DNA of 21,608 nt, taken from a virus. The stretch spans positions 1 to 21,608 of IMG/VR virus record IMGVR_UViG_3300010430_000510. The stretch is one strand, 5' to 3'. The translations under genes and the position numbers were made by a program. Below, in pieces: positions 14,257 to 20,214 of the stretch (its first letter is position 1; each line of letters starts with the position of its first letter). The notes beneath the pieces are model-generated. The model was not told the DNA's origin. It worked only from the letters and a program-made list of their open reading frames with translations, and did not search any database.

Positions 14257-14529
14257 ATGGAGTCGATGCAACGCAGGATAATGGACGAGCTTGAGGCCGC
14301 GTTGAAGATGCGCGAGCTGGACGCGGTGACTAGCTACGAATACACCAACCGGGGCACGCTCTACGGCATGAACGAACACCACGAGAGCGAGGTTACCGTG
14401 GACTTCGAGTTCAACCACGGACGCGCAATCTGCGGCGTCCTGGTACTGGGCGAGGACACGCGGGTCTATCGGTTCGTCTACACGGACGGGCCCATGATCC
14501 GCGAGCTGATCGGTGCGGTGCGAGGATGA
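14257..14529 (+). CDS. Hypothetical alpha/beta protein (90 aa)
   Basis: A 90-residue protein with an N-terminal helix (MQRRIMDELEAALKMRELDAV), then beta-strand-rich sequence (EVTVDFEFNHGRAICGVLVLG; RVYRFVYTDG). The CCGGGAGG cassette lies four bases before ATG 14257, the preferred start, with another ATG one codon earlier. It overlaps the next gene by ATGA. The family is not recognised. It resembles a small soluble, perhaps dimeric, protein. Confidence 0.72.
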   Translation: MESMQRRIMDELEAALKMRELDAVTSYEYTNRGTLYGMNEHHESEVTVDFEFNHGRAICGVLVLGEDTRVYRFVYTDGPMIRELIGAVRG

Positions 14530-14867
14530 CCACCACAGACGCGGGGCACGACCTAACGGTGTCGTGCCCCAACTGCGGAAGTGAAAACATCTGGTATCAA
14601 GAGTATATGTATACGCGGCAGCAGGTTGCGTTCCAGAAAACCGCGGAGCCCGAGGTGGAACGGTTCCACATCGAATGGCTCGACAACTACGAAAACTGCT
14701 ACGACGACACGGAACCCTATCAAGACGCAGAGGGCAACCAGACCTGCTACGGGTGCCGCGATTGCTTTGAGGACTGGACCGAGGCGCAGCTCGTGGTGAC
14801 GGATCCGCAGACGGATAACCAGCTCTATGCACAAGCTGACATCGGGGCGAGGTGCAATAATGGCTAA
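14526..14867 (+). CDS. Cys-rich protein with split zinc site (113 aa)
   Basis: A 113-residue protein with C14-x2-C17 (SCPNCGSENIW) and, after about 55 acidic and aromatic residues, C74-x2-C77-x2-C80 (TCYGCRDCFEDW). Together they could bind zinc in a ribbon with a long insert. The insert is rich in Glu, Asp, Tyr and Trp, so the protein is acidic, unlike a typical DNA-binding ribbon. It overlaps the previous gene by ATGA. Protein-protein interaction or nucleic-acid mimicry is speculative. The family is not recognised. Confidence 0.75.
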   Translation: MTTTDAGHDLTVSCPNCGSENIWYQEYMYTRQQVAFQKTAEPEVERFHIEWLDNYENCYDDTEPYQDAEGNQTCYGCRDCFEDWTEAQLVVTDPQTDNQLYAQADIGARCNNG

Positions 14868-15069
14868 TGACCGCAGTTTCATCGCTCGACAAAGCGCATA
14901 CAACCGGCGAGCGGAAAAGAGCAACACGAGATCCGCGCAACGGTGGGCTGACAAGCTGGTGGAGAAGGAGAACGCGAAGGCCAGGGCGACCCGTTCGTGC
15001 GCTGCGTGTGGCAACGGGATGCGGAAAGCCGCCCGGTTCTGTGAATCCTGCGGAGAGGAGGCAGCATGA
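14860..15069 (+). CDS. Basic zinc-ribbon protein (69 aa)
   Basis: A 69-residue protein with a basic helical N-terminus (SFIARQSAYNRRAEKSNTRS, then WADKLVEKENAKARATR) and a C-terminal zinc ribbon (C47-x2-C50, C61-x2-C64). The ending FCESCGEE resembles the terminal double-zinc-ribbon style. The start ATG at 14860 lies six bases after GAGGTG; an earlier in-frame ATG is unsupported. It overlaps the previous stop. The basic helix plus ribbon suggests nucleic-acid binding. Confidence 0.75.
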   Translation: MANDRSFIARQSAYNRRAEKSNTRSAQRWADKLVEKENAKARATRSCAACGNGMRKAARFCESCGEEAA

Positions 15070-15314
15070 CGCACGAGGAAGCCCTGCGGACGGTTATCAC
15101 GTTCGCACAGGTACGCGCCGATCAATGGCGAGCGGTAGCGAACAGCGAGAACCCGGACACGCTCATCGACGAGCTGCACGAGGCAGCAGCCGAGGATGGA
15201 CTGTTCGAGGCAACCCAACTGGCTGAGATGATCGAGGAAGCGATAGAGCTGGTGGCACCGCTCAAGGTACGCACCGAGTCGCTGGCATGGCTCCGAGTCG
15301 AGGGTGAGATATGA
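15066..15314 (+). CDS. Small helical acidic protein (82 aa)
   Basis: An 82-residue protein, almost entirely helical and acidic (DTLIDELHEAAAEDG; AEMIEEAIELVAPLK). Its ATG overlaps the previous stop (ATGA) with GAGGAGG a few bases upstream. It has no cysteines and no membrane segment. The composition would suit a small dimeric inhibitor or an anti-host protein, but the family is not recognised and that is only a possibility. Confidence 0.72.
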   Translation: MTHEEALRTVITFAQVRADQWRAVANSENPDTLIDELHEAAAEDGLFEATQLAEMIEEAIELVAPLKVRTESLAWLRVEGEI

Positions 15315-15544
15315 AACCACAGAAGAATCGGTACTACATCCGCGCCGTCTGGTATCACGACGACCTGCCGGCCGAGGAGCAGTACACCGAATCCTTCCGC
15401 CTGGACGACGGGCAGAGCTGGCCGAGCGAGACACCTGACGCTTGGGGCGTCTACTACACCAACGACGAAGGCCACGACAAGTGGACCGAGGACTGGCCCA
15501 CGCTCGAACGAGCGCAGGAACACGCAAGGAGTGTGAACCCATGA
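15311..15544 (+). CDS. Hypothetical Trp/Tyr-rich protein (77 aa)
   Basis: A 77-residue protein rich in Trp and Tyr (YYIRAVWYHDDLPAEEQY; WGVYYTNDEGHDKWTEDWP), with a helical end (TLERAQEHARSVN). The ATG overlaps the previous stop (ATGA) and the stop overlaps the next start. It is acidic and soluble. It reads like a small alpha/beta sandwich; the family is not recognised. Confidence 0.72.
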   Translation: MKPQKNRYYIRAVWYHDDLPAEEQYTESFRLDDGQSWPSETPDAWGVYYTNDEGHDKWTEDWPTLERAQEHARSVNP

Positions 15545-15810
15545 GGAAGCAGAACGGGGAACTGCCACCGGCAACGCGGCTCTCGATCCGACAGGGGCGC
15601 AACCAAGCCCCCACACTGGAGGAGTGCCAGGACTTCGTGGGTGGCTACATCGAGGTTGTCCACCTACCCAACGGGGACCAGCTTATCGTGAACGAGGAAG
15701 GGCGCATGGAGCACCTGCAGCTCCCTCACAACCCCGCGGCGTCTGTACTGGCGCGGCGCAACATCGTCGGTAACGCCCTGCTGCTGCAGGGTGATGCCCG
15801 ACTCAGCTAA
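15541..15810 (+). CDS. DUF3846-like phage protein (89 aa)
   Basis: An 89-residue protein starting at the ATG that overlaps the previous stop; the longer open frame upstream is shadow sequence. The central pattern GGYIEVVHLPNGDQLIVNEEGR, then a short LQLPHNP segment and NIVGNALLLQG, matches what I know of DUF3846 (small actinobacterial-phage and plasmid proteins of unknown function). Residues 45-89 hold most of this match. There is no catalytic motif that I can name. Confidence 0.72.
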   Translation: MRKQNGELPPATRLSIRQGRNQAPTLEECQDFVGGYIEVVHLPNGDQLIVNEEGRMEHLQLPHNPAASVLARRNIVGNALLLQGDARLS

Positions 15811-15827
15811 TCAGACCGGGAGGTACA

Positions 15828-16349
15828 ATGCTACTCTGGAACGCCGACAACACGCTGCAAATGTGCCGCTGCCGGACACCCGGCTGCCGAGGGTTCGACG
15901 TATTCAACGTCGGAGAGCACGAGGACGATGGATACTTTCGCGGGCATATCCAAAAGCTGGACGAGTGCGGCCACTTCGAGGACGATGACGAGGCGGCCTT
16001 CGCTGCGATGCGGTGGGGCTACGTTCTCGTGTTCGACAATAGCCTGGAACGGTACTTCGTGATCGAGCAACGGGACACCTGGCCGAACGGGATGCGCCTC
16101 AAGGTGGGCTACCACCGTGAGGACGGTCGCCTGGTCGAGCGGTATCAGATCAAGTGTGCGTGCGGCCAGTACGTTCTGTGCGCCGGGTTCACGAACCCAT
16201 GCGATTGCGGCCGTGACTACGGGATGAACGGCTGCAGACTGGCAGACCGATCACAGTGGGGCGCGGAAACGGGCGAGAGTGTGGCTGAGGTGCTCCAGGC
16301 GGACAACGACTACGCTGACTGGGCGTGGAATGAGAGGCACGGTGAGTAG
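15828..16349 (+). CDS. Cys-rich protein with C-terminal zinc-ribbon domain (173 aa)
   Basis: A 173-residue protein. The N-terminal segment has C13, C15 and C20 (MCRCRTPGC) plus C47; a middle beta-rich part (YVLVFDNSLERYFVIEQRD) follows. The C-terminal ribbon has C110, C112, C118, C125, C127 and C136, in KCACGQYVLC and NPCDCGRDYGMNGCRL, then a SQWGAETGE end. That last domain resembles a small zinc-binding unit common in phage and plasmid hypothetical proteins (recollection, not a search). The CCGGGAGG cassette precedes its ATG. It is the largest of the six ribbon-type proteins here. Confidence 0.78.
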   Translation: MLLWNADNTLQMCRCRTPGCRGFDVFNVGEHEDDGYFRGHIQKLDECGHFEDDDEAAFAAMRWGYVLVFDNSLERYFVIEQRDTWPNGMRLKVGYHREDGRLVERYQIKCACGQYVLCAGFTNPCDCGRDYGMNGCRLADRSQWGAETGESVAEVLQADNDYADWAWNERHGE

Positions 16350-16533
16350 ACTGGTGAGGACGAGCGTGTTGCTCGAACCCGGCGTATGGGAGGAGCTGAC
16401 ACGACTCGCACGACTTCGAGGTGTCGAGGAGGAGCGGCGGGTGAGCGCAAGCGAACTCGTGCGGCGCGGCGTCAAGCGCGAACTCGCGCAAGCCCGTAAG
16501 GGCGAGGAGGGCTTTACCTACGTCCTGCCCTAG
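16342..16533 (+). CDS. Ribbon-helix-helix transcriptional regulator (63 aa)
   Basis: A 63-residue protein of the Arc/CopG/MetJ type: a short N-terminal strand with RLVRTSVLLEP, then helix GVWEELTRLARLRG, a turn, and helix SASELVRRGVKREL. Such proteins dimerise and read operator DNA with the strand pair. A GTG start at 16342 is preferred because GAGAGG lies four bases before it, the same spacing as in the other cassette genes; ATG 16330 is the alternative (67 residues). It closes the rightward block and may repress the palindromic promoter at 12625, but that link is inferred. Confidence 0.78.
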   Translation: MSRLVRTSVLLEPGVWEELTRLARLRGVEEERRVSASELVRRGVKRELAQARKGEEGFTYVLP

Positions 16534-16979
16534 CCGATCCCCAACTCTCCGGCCAGGTCGTCGGCCGGAGAGTCCCCACCGAGCGGCAGCTTCCACTTAT
16601 CGACGTACCCCTCACACGCAGGGCTCACCTTGACCGGACCTGCCTTGTGCATCGGGACGCCGGCACGGGCCAGGGCGAAGATCACATCGTCGATTGACCA
16701 GACGGGACACGCATATCTGCCGCCACGGATCTCACGGTTCATCCAAGCCCACTGATCCTTACTCGGCCCGTTCTTCTCCCACTTAACCTCGAGCCACACC
16801 ACGGTGTCGTTCCAGGTGACACGCAGATCCGGGATCCCTTTCGTCTGTTGGGTTCCCGCATAGATGCGCCGGCCGCACGAATGACAGCGACCAGCTCGAC
16901 GCTGTGAGAACTCGTCCACCTCACACGAGTACATCTTGCAGAACTTGACGATCGACCTCTCGAGCTCCTTTTCGCTCAT
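16530..16979 (-). CDS. VRR-NUC nuclease (149 aa)
   Basis: A 149-residue protein of the PD-(D/E)xK VRR-NUC family. The motif TKGIPDLRV (D51), then WLEVKW (E64, K66) and a following SKDQW (Q76), has the catalytic order and spacing of the family. VRR-NUC proteins include structure-specific nucleases and Holliday-junction-type resolvases, fitting a recombination and replication module. Before the motif, CHSCGRR (C32, C35) together with C14 and C19 may form a zinc site. The ATG at 16979 overlaps the previous stop (ATGA). Its stop overlaps that of the convergent regulator gene (CTAG). Confidence 0.85.
   Translation of the reverse strand: MSEKELERSIVKFCKMYSCEVDEFSQRRAGRCHSCGRRIYAGTQQTKGIPDLRVTWNDTVVWLEVKWEKNGPSKDQWAWMNREIRGGRYACPVWSIDDVIFALARAGVPMHKAGPVKVSPACEGYVDKWKLPLGGDSPADDLAGELGIG
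16544..16573. terminator. Bidirectional hairpin between converging operons
   Basis: ACTCTCCGGCC (16544-16554) and GGCCGGAGAGT (16563-16573) are perfect 11-bp complements around an 8-base loop. They lie ten bases after the stop of the rightward regulator and inside the last codons of the leftward nuclease. Neither side has a T-run, so termination would be hairpin-assisted or factor-dependent. Confidence 0.6.
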
Positions 16980-17236
16980 ACTTTCACCCGATAGCACCAC
17001 TGACCGTGCTTGGCGCGGGCCGCCTCCATGACGAACCCGCCGAACTTCTGCTTACGAAGATCCCGAAGCCGAGCCGACACGCTGGCCTCCGGGTCGCCCG
17101 TGATGTACGAAATAGCCCGCAAGGTGCGCCACTCGCCGTCCTTCATGGCGTCAAACACGCGCCCTAGTTGGCCTGTGAGTCGGGTGAAGTCGAGTGACGG
17201 TTGATAGGTGTCCCCATCAAAGTGTACCTGCTTCAT
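16976..17236 (-). CDS. Winged-helix-type DNA-binding protein (86 aa)
   Basis: An 86-residue protein. After a beta-prone start (KQVHFDGDTYQP) it has RVFDAMKDGEWRTLRAISYI, then GDPEASVSARLRDLRKQKFGG and a final strand (QWCYRVKV). This is the order of a winged helix: two helices, a recognition helix with Ser-Ala-Arg-Leu-Arg, and a wing. It may regulate the early leftward genes or take part in replication. ATG 17236 is chosen because it overlaps the previous stop; the upstream 13-codon extension is unsupported. Confidence 0.75.
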   Translation of the reverse strand: MKQVHFDGDTYQPSLDFTRLTGQLGRVFDAMKDGEWRTLRAISYITGDPEASVSARLRDLRKQKFGGFVMEAARAKHGQWCYRVKV

Positions 17237-17676
17237 ATCAGACCCATCTTCTGCTGGCTCATTACGGCCTCCCATTCGTTCGGCTCGAGCACGACCACCA
17301 CGGGTGCGGGGTATCCGTCGCGGCTCACCAGCGGCACCTCCACACCGTCACGGGCCCGGTCGTTCCAGGTGCGTCGGTACTTGGCGTGCGCCGCGGACCC
17401 CTCCTTGACGTATATCTTGACCGGCTCGTAAGGGCTCTGGACCTGCTCCATGCGGTGTACCGGGTCGGCTGGTGGTGCCGCCTCGATGAAATCCACAGGT
17501 CGGGGATAACGTGTTGATTCAGCGAACAGGGTCTTGCTGGCGGAGATGAACTGCGTGTCCGTCAGCTTGAGCTTGAGGAAGGCGTAATACTCGTCCAGGC
17601 CGCCGCCCTTGAGCTTCTTGTCGAAGCGGAGCTCGATACGCTGCATCCCGTCCTTGAACGCCTCTTTGGAGAGCAT
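17233..17676 (-). CDS. Replication-associated protein, possibly helicase-loader-like (147 aa)
   Basis: A 147-residue protein starting MLSKEAFKDGMQRIELRF. Residues 1-66 are helical and end in TRYPRPVDFIEAA, a layout like that of the short N-terminal domain of G39P-type helicase loaders (helices followed by a Pro-containing segment). The C-terminal half is beta-rich (PAPVVVVLEPNEWEAVM). The start overlaps the stop of a small membrane peptide gene (TGATG). Position directly after the initiator-like gene supports a helicase-loading role, but the similarity is general. It could instead be an unrelated replication accessory. Confidence 0.6.
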   Translation of the reverse strand: MLSKEAFKDGMQRIELRFDKKLKGGGLDEYYAFLKLKLTDTQFISASKTLFAESTRYPRPVDFIEAAPPADPVHRMEQVQSPYEPVKIYVKEGSAAHAKYRRTWNDRARDGVEVPLVSRDGYPAPVVVVLEPNEWEAVMSQQKMGLI

Positions 17677-17783
17677 CAGAGCGGCACCATGTCGAGGCCC
17701 CACCCCCATATCCACCTGGGGACCGTGTAGAGTAGGAACATGAGCACCAGGACGATGACCACCACGGTAGCGGCGTGCTTCAC
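17676..17783 (-). CDS. 35-residue membrane peptide
   Basis: A GTG-started frame that fits the gap exactly: GTGA overlaps the stop of the upstream gene and TGATG overlaps the start of the downstream one. AAGGAGG lies four bases before the GTG. The product opens MKHAATVVVVIVLVLMFLLY, one transmembrane helix (about residues 5-20), followed by TVPRWIWGWGLDMVPL. The helix, the strong Shine-Dalgarno element and the exact overlaps argue that it is translated. Function is unknown; very small phage membrane peptides include lysis regulators and host inhibitors. Confidence 0.68.
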   Translation of the reverse strand: MKHAATVVVIVLVLMFLLYTVPRWIWGWGLDMVPL

Positions 17784-18646
17784 TGGTCCTCCTTGTCGAA
17801 GAACGCTTCCCACCGAACGTCCTCATTGAGCTCGGTGCTCGCGTTCTGGTATGCTTTTCCGAAGTGCTTACGAAGGTCGAACATGTCCCACACCTCGCCC
17901 TTGCTGTACGGATAGGTGTGACTCATCCCGTCCCATGCCCGCACGATCTCGAGTGGCTCGTACTCGTTTGCCAGGAGCACGGCGATCCGAAACTGCTTCT
18001 TGATCTGGACCTGCGGTGGCTTGGCGGGACACACGACAGCGATCCACCGGAAGATCATCATGGACGCGATGTCGTTCGGTGTGTAACTCCGTTCGACCGG
18101 CTCAACAAAGGAAATCTGTTCCCCTGTTTCGCCTACTCTTACTGTGGAAGGTACGAGAGAAGGAACGGTAGTTTCTTCTTGAGTACCTGTAACTGTAAGA
18201 GTAGTAACTACCTTTGTTTCCTGCCCGTTCACTGTAGCGGGGGAAGTCCTTGCAGGGAAAGAAGTTTCGCGTTCCCCCCCCTGAACGGGCTCGTTCACGT
18301 TTCCTCCCGTTAGCATTGAGGGTTGATAAGTGTCGTAGTTACAGATAGTAATGACTCCCGGTTCGCGTTTCCCTGCCGGTGGTCGCGTCCAGGTGATACG
18401 ATTCTCGGCCTCGAGCCGTGACAGGAACCCGTAGACCTTTTTCCCGCTCCAGTTCCAACGGGATGAGAGGAAACGAACGGACGCACGGAGCTCGCCCCGG
18501 TGGAGTGACGCGCCGTCTACGGGCCGCGCCCTTCCGATGAGGTCAATCCATGCGAACCCCTTGCAGGCGGCCTCACCCGTTGACGCAGGGTGCAACGGAT
18601 GGGCCGGATCAAGCAGCTCGGCCGATACAGCGACCAAGCGGGGCAC
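17780..18646 (-). CDS. Replication initiator-like winged-helix protein (288 aa)
   Basis: A 288-residue protein. Residues 25-105 look like the N-terminal winged-helix domain of phage replication proteins: KGFAWIDLIGRAR, then LRASVRFLSSRWNWSGKKVYGFLSRLEAENRI and a final strand ending ITICNYDTYQ. A Thr/Val/Pro-rich linker follows (about 125-180). The C-terminal domain (about 190-288) is helical and aromatic (IVRAWDGMSHTYPYSKGEVWDMF), as in DnaD-like or initiator C-terminal domains. It would bind the origin and recruit helicase. The start is GTG overlapping the RecT stop (TAGTG), without a Shine-Dalgarno element, so coupling is likely. Confidence 0.78.
   Translation of the reverse strand: MPRLVAVSAELLDPAHPLHPASTGEAACKGFAWIDLIGRARPVDGASLHRGELRASVRFLSSRWNWSGKKVYGFLSRLEAENRITWTRPPAGKREPGVITICNYDTYQPSMLTGGNVNEPVQGGERETSFPARTSPATVNGQETKVVTTLTVTGTQEETTVPSLVPSTVRVGETGEQISFVEPVERSYTPNDIASMMIFRWIAVVCPAKPPQVQIKKQFRIAVLLANEYEPLEIVRAWDGMSHTYPYSKGEVWDMFDLRKHFGKAYQNASTELNEDVRWEAFFDKEDQ
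18133..18212. other. Dyad-rich segment in the initiator linker, candidate replication origin
   Basis: Interlocking inverted repeats lie in a comparatively AT-rich stretch of the initiator gene: CTACTCTTAC (18133-18142) with GTAAGAGTAG (18195-18204), GGTAC (18150-18154) with GTACC (18183-18187), and GGTAGTT (18167-18173) with AACTACC (18206-18212). They coincide with the low-complexity linker. Lambda-type phages place the origin inside the initiator gene, which makes this a candidate, not more. Confidence 0.35.
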
Positions 18647-20214
18647 TATTCAGCGATCAGTCCACGGAGTAAGAGAACGTCCACGAGCTCTCGCCTACCA
18701 TCTTCGTCCAGGTCGAGCGGCTGGACATGGGCCGCCCCGTCCTTGCGGTACTTGTCGAAGGTGTCCTCGTACTCGACGCTATTGAGTATGTTGATGACTT
18801 CGGTGGTCTTGTGCCCGGAGTCAGCTACCCTCCGGTATATCTCCGCCAGCTTCGGGACCTCAAACGAGGTCGAGGCGGCAGAAGTGGGGGAGGGTGATGG
18901 GTCCGCAGTAGACGCAGGTTCCTTCGGAGTAGGGTCCACGGGCATCTGCCCGTCCATGTCCATCGTGATGTCCACGATGGGGCTCTTGCTGTCCCGGTCG
19001 TTGATGCAAGCGAGGGCCGCATCGTCGTGCGTCGGATACCTGCCGAGCTCGATCTCGCCTGGGGCCTTCGCAACGTGCTGGCCGCCACGGTCCACGAACA
19101 CGAGGTAGTGCTCCGGCACCTCAAGTTGGTTCTCCGGCTTAATGGTGGGCTCCGCGGGTCCGAAGTCCTCCACGAGCGCGTTGTAGCACTCGACCCAGGT
19201 GGGCCCCTCGTGGCCGATTACACCGTCTGGGTCGTACCCAACGAATCGGTGCTCATCGCGCACGACCGCACAACCCTCCGGGAGCTCCTTCTCCATCGCC
19301 TTCTCTGCCCGGTGCTTCCGACCGTGGCCGGCGAGCGACCGCTGGTTGTCGTAGTCGGTGACACAATACTGACAGTGAAACCGCTTCTCCTCGAACGCCT
19401 TGAGAACCTCCGAGTCCTCATCCATAGGGCTCGCAACCGACTCCGCCTTCGCTATCTGCGCCGGGGTAGGGTCCATGCCGGGACCGTCCACCTCGATGAC
19501 CGTGCCGGGTGCGAGCCGTTGGGCGAGCTCCTCCTGGGCCGCAGCGGTGGCTACCTGTGCCGAACGAGCAGCGCCGGCCGACAGGTCCATGCCCTCGGAG
19601 TCCCAGTCGGCCTCTGAATAGAGCCCCTGGCTGGTTTCCGGGCAGACCACGCGAACGGTGGAGCTGATGACGCGGGCTGTGAGCATCTCGGACGGGTTGT
19701 TCCGCCAGTTGGTCTTGTTGAACAGGTGCTTGAAGTCCTCCATCAAGCGCATTTCCATGTGGTCGGCCATGTCGCCCGTCATGTGGGCCACACAGTAGAC
19801 GCCCAGGAGAGCTCCCTGCTTGAGTCCTCCCTTGTGCTCGACGAGGATCTTACCGTCCGCTTCTTTCGTCCACTGGAACTCCTCGCCCTCGTACACATGC
19901 TGGAACTCGAGCGACTCGACCATCGGGTCCCTGGCCGCGATGTCGATGAACCCCTTGTAGTCGATCTGGAAGGTGAGTTGGCCCCGGTCGCCCTTCCACG
20001 CATGGATCTGCGTGAACGGGTTGAGCCCCGACATCTTACCCCGGATCCCAAGCGCGATCACGTTCACCGGATCGTCCTGGAACTCAATGGGCAGCAGGGC
20101 TCGCATGGCAGCGACGTAGGCGGGCTGATAGTCGATACCCACTCCGGCGTTGACGATCTCCGTGAGGGTCTGCTTCTTCTCCTCACGCACAGCTACAGCG
20201 GTACTCTCACTCAT
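18646..20214 (-). CDS. RecT-family single-strand annealing protein with C2H2 zinc finger (522 aa)
   Basis: A 522-residue protein. Residues 15-205 carry the RecT core: helical start (EIVNAGVGIDYQPAYVAAMRALLP), GLNPFTQIHAWKG, LTFQIDYKGFIDIAARDP, GALLGVYCVAHM, and FNKTNWRNNPSEMLTARVISSTVRVVCP. It anneals single-stranded DNA and pairs with the exonuclease two genes upstream. Typical RecT proteins have about 270-370 residues; this one has an extra C-terminal half. It contains C281-x2-C284-x12-H297-x3-H301, a perfect C2H2 spacing, then an acidic/Pro-Ser-Thr-rich linker and a helical end. The start has AAAGGAGCACCCGA before ATG. Confidence 0.85.
   Translation of the reverse strand: MSESTAVAVREEKKQTLTEIVNAGVGIDYQPAYVAAMRALLPIEFQDDPVNVIALGIRGKMSGLNPFTQIHAWKGDRGQLTFQIDYKGFIDIAARDPMVESLEFQHVYEGEEFQWTKEADGKILVEHKGGLKQGALLGVYCVAHMTGDMADHMEMRLMEDFKHLFNKTNWRNNPSEMLTARVISSTVRVVCPETSQGLYSEADWDSEGMDLSAGAARSAQVATAAAQEELAQRLAPGTVIEVDGPGMDPTPAQIAKAESVASPMDEDSEVLKAFEEKRFHCQYCVTDYDNQRSLAGHGRKHRAEKAMEKELPEGCAVVRDEHRFVGYDPDGVIGHEGPTWVECYNALVEDFGPAEPTIKPENQLEVPEHYLVFVDRGGQHVAKAPGEIELGRYPTHDDAALACINDRDSKSPIVDITMDMDGQMPVDPTPKEPASTADPSPSPTSAASTSFEVPKLAEIYRRVADSGHKTTEVINILNSVEYEDTFDKYRKDGAAHVQPLDLDEDGRRELVDVLLLRGLIAE

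Noticed and set aside
13996-14940. Leftward open frame of 314 codons across the rightward cassette
   Set aside because: It crosses several overlapping zinc-ribbon genes with good start signals and is Arg/Ser/His-rich, as expected from antisense GC-rich coding DNA.
14553-15614. Leftward open frame of 353 codons
   Set aside because: Same reason: antisense to five small coupled genes, no recognisable domain.
19027-19617. Rightward open frame of 196 codons opposite the RecT gene
   Set aside because: Lies fully within the RecT-C2H2 coding region on the other strand and has shadow-like composition.
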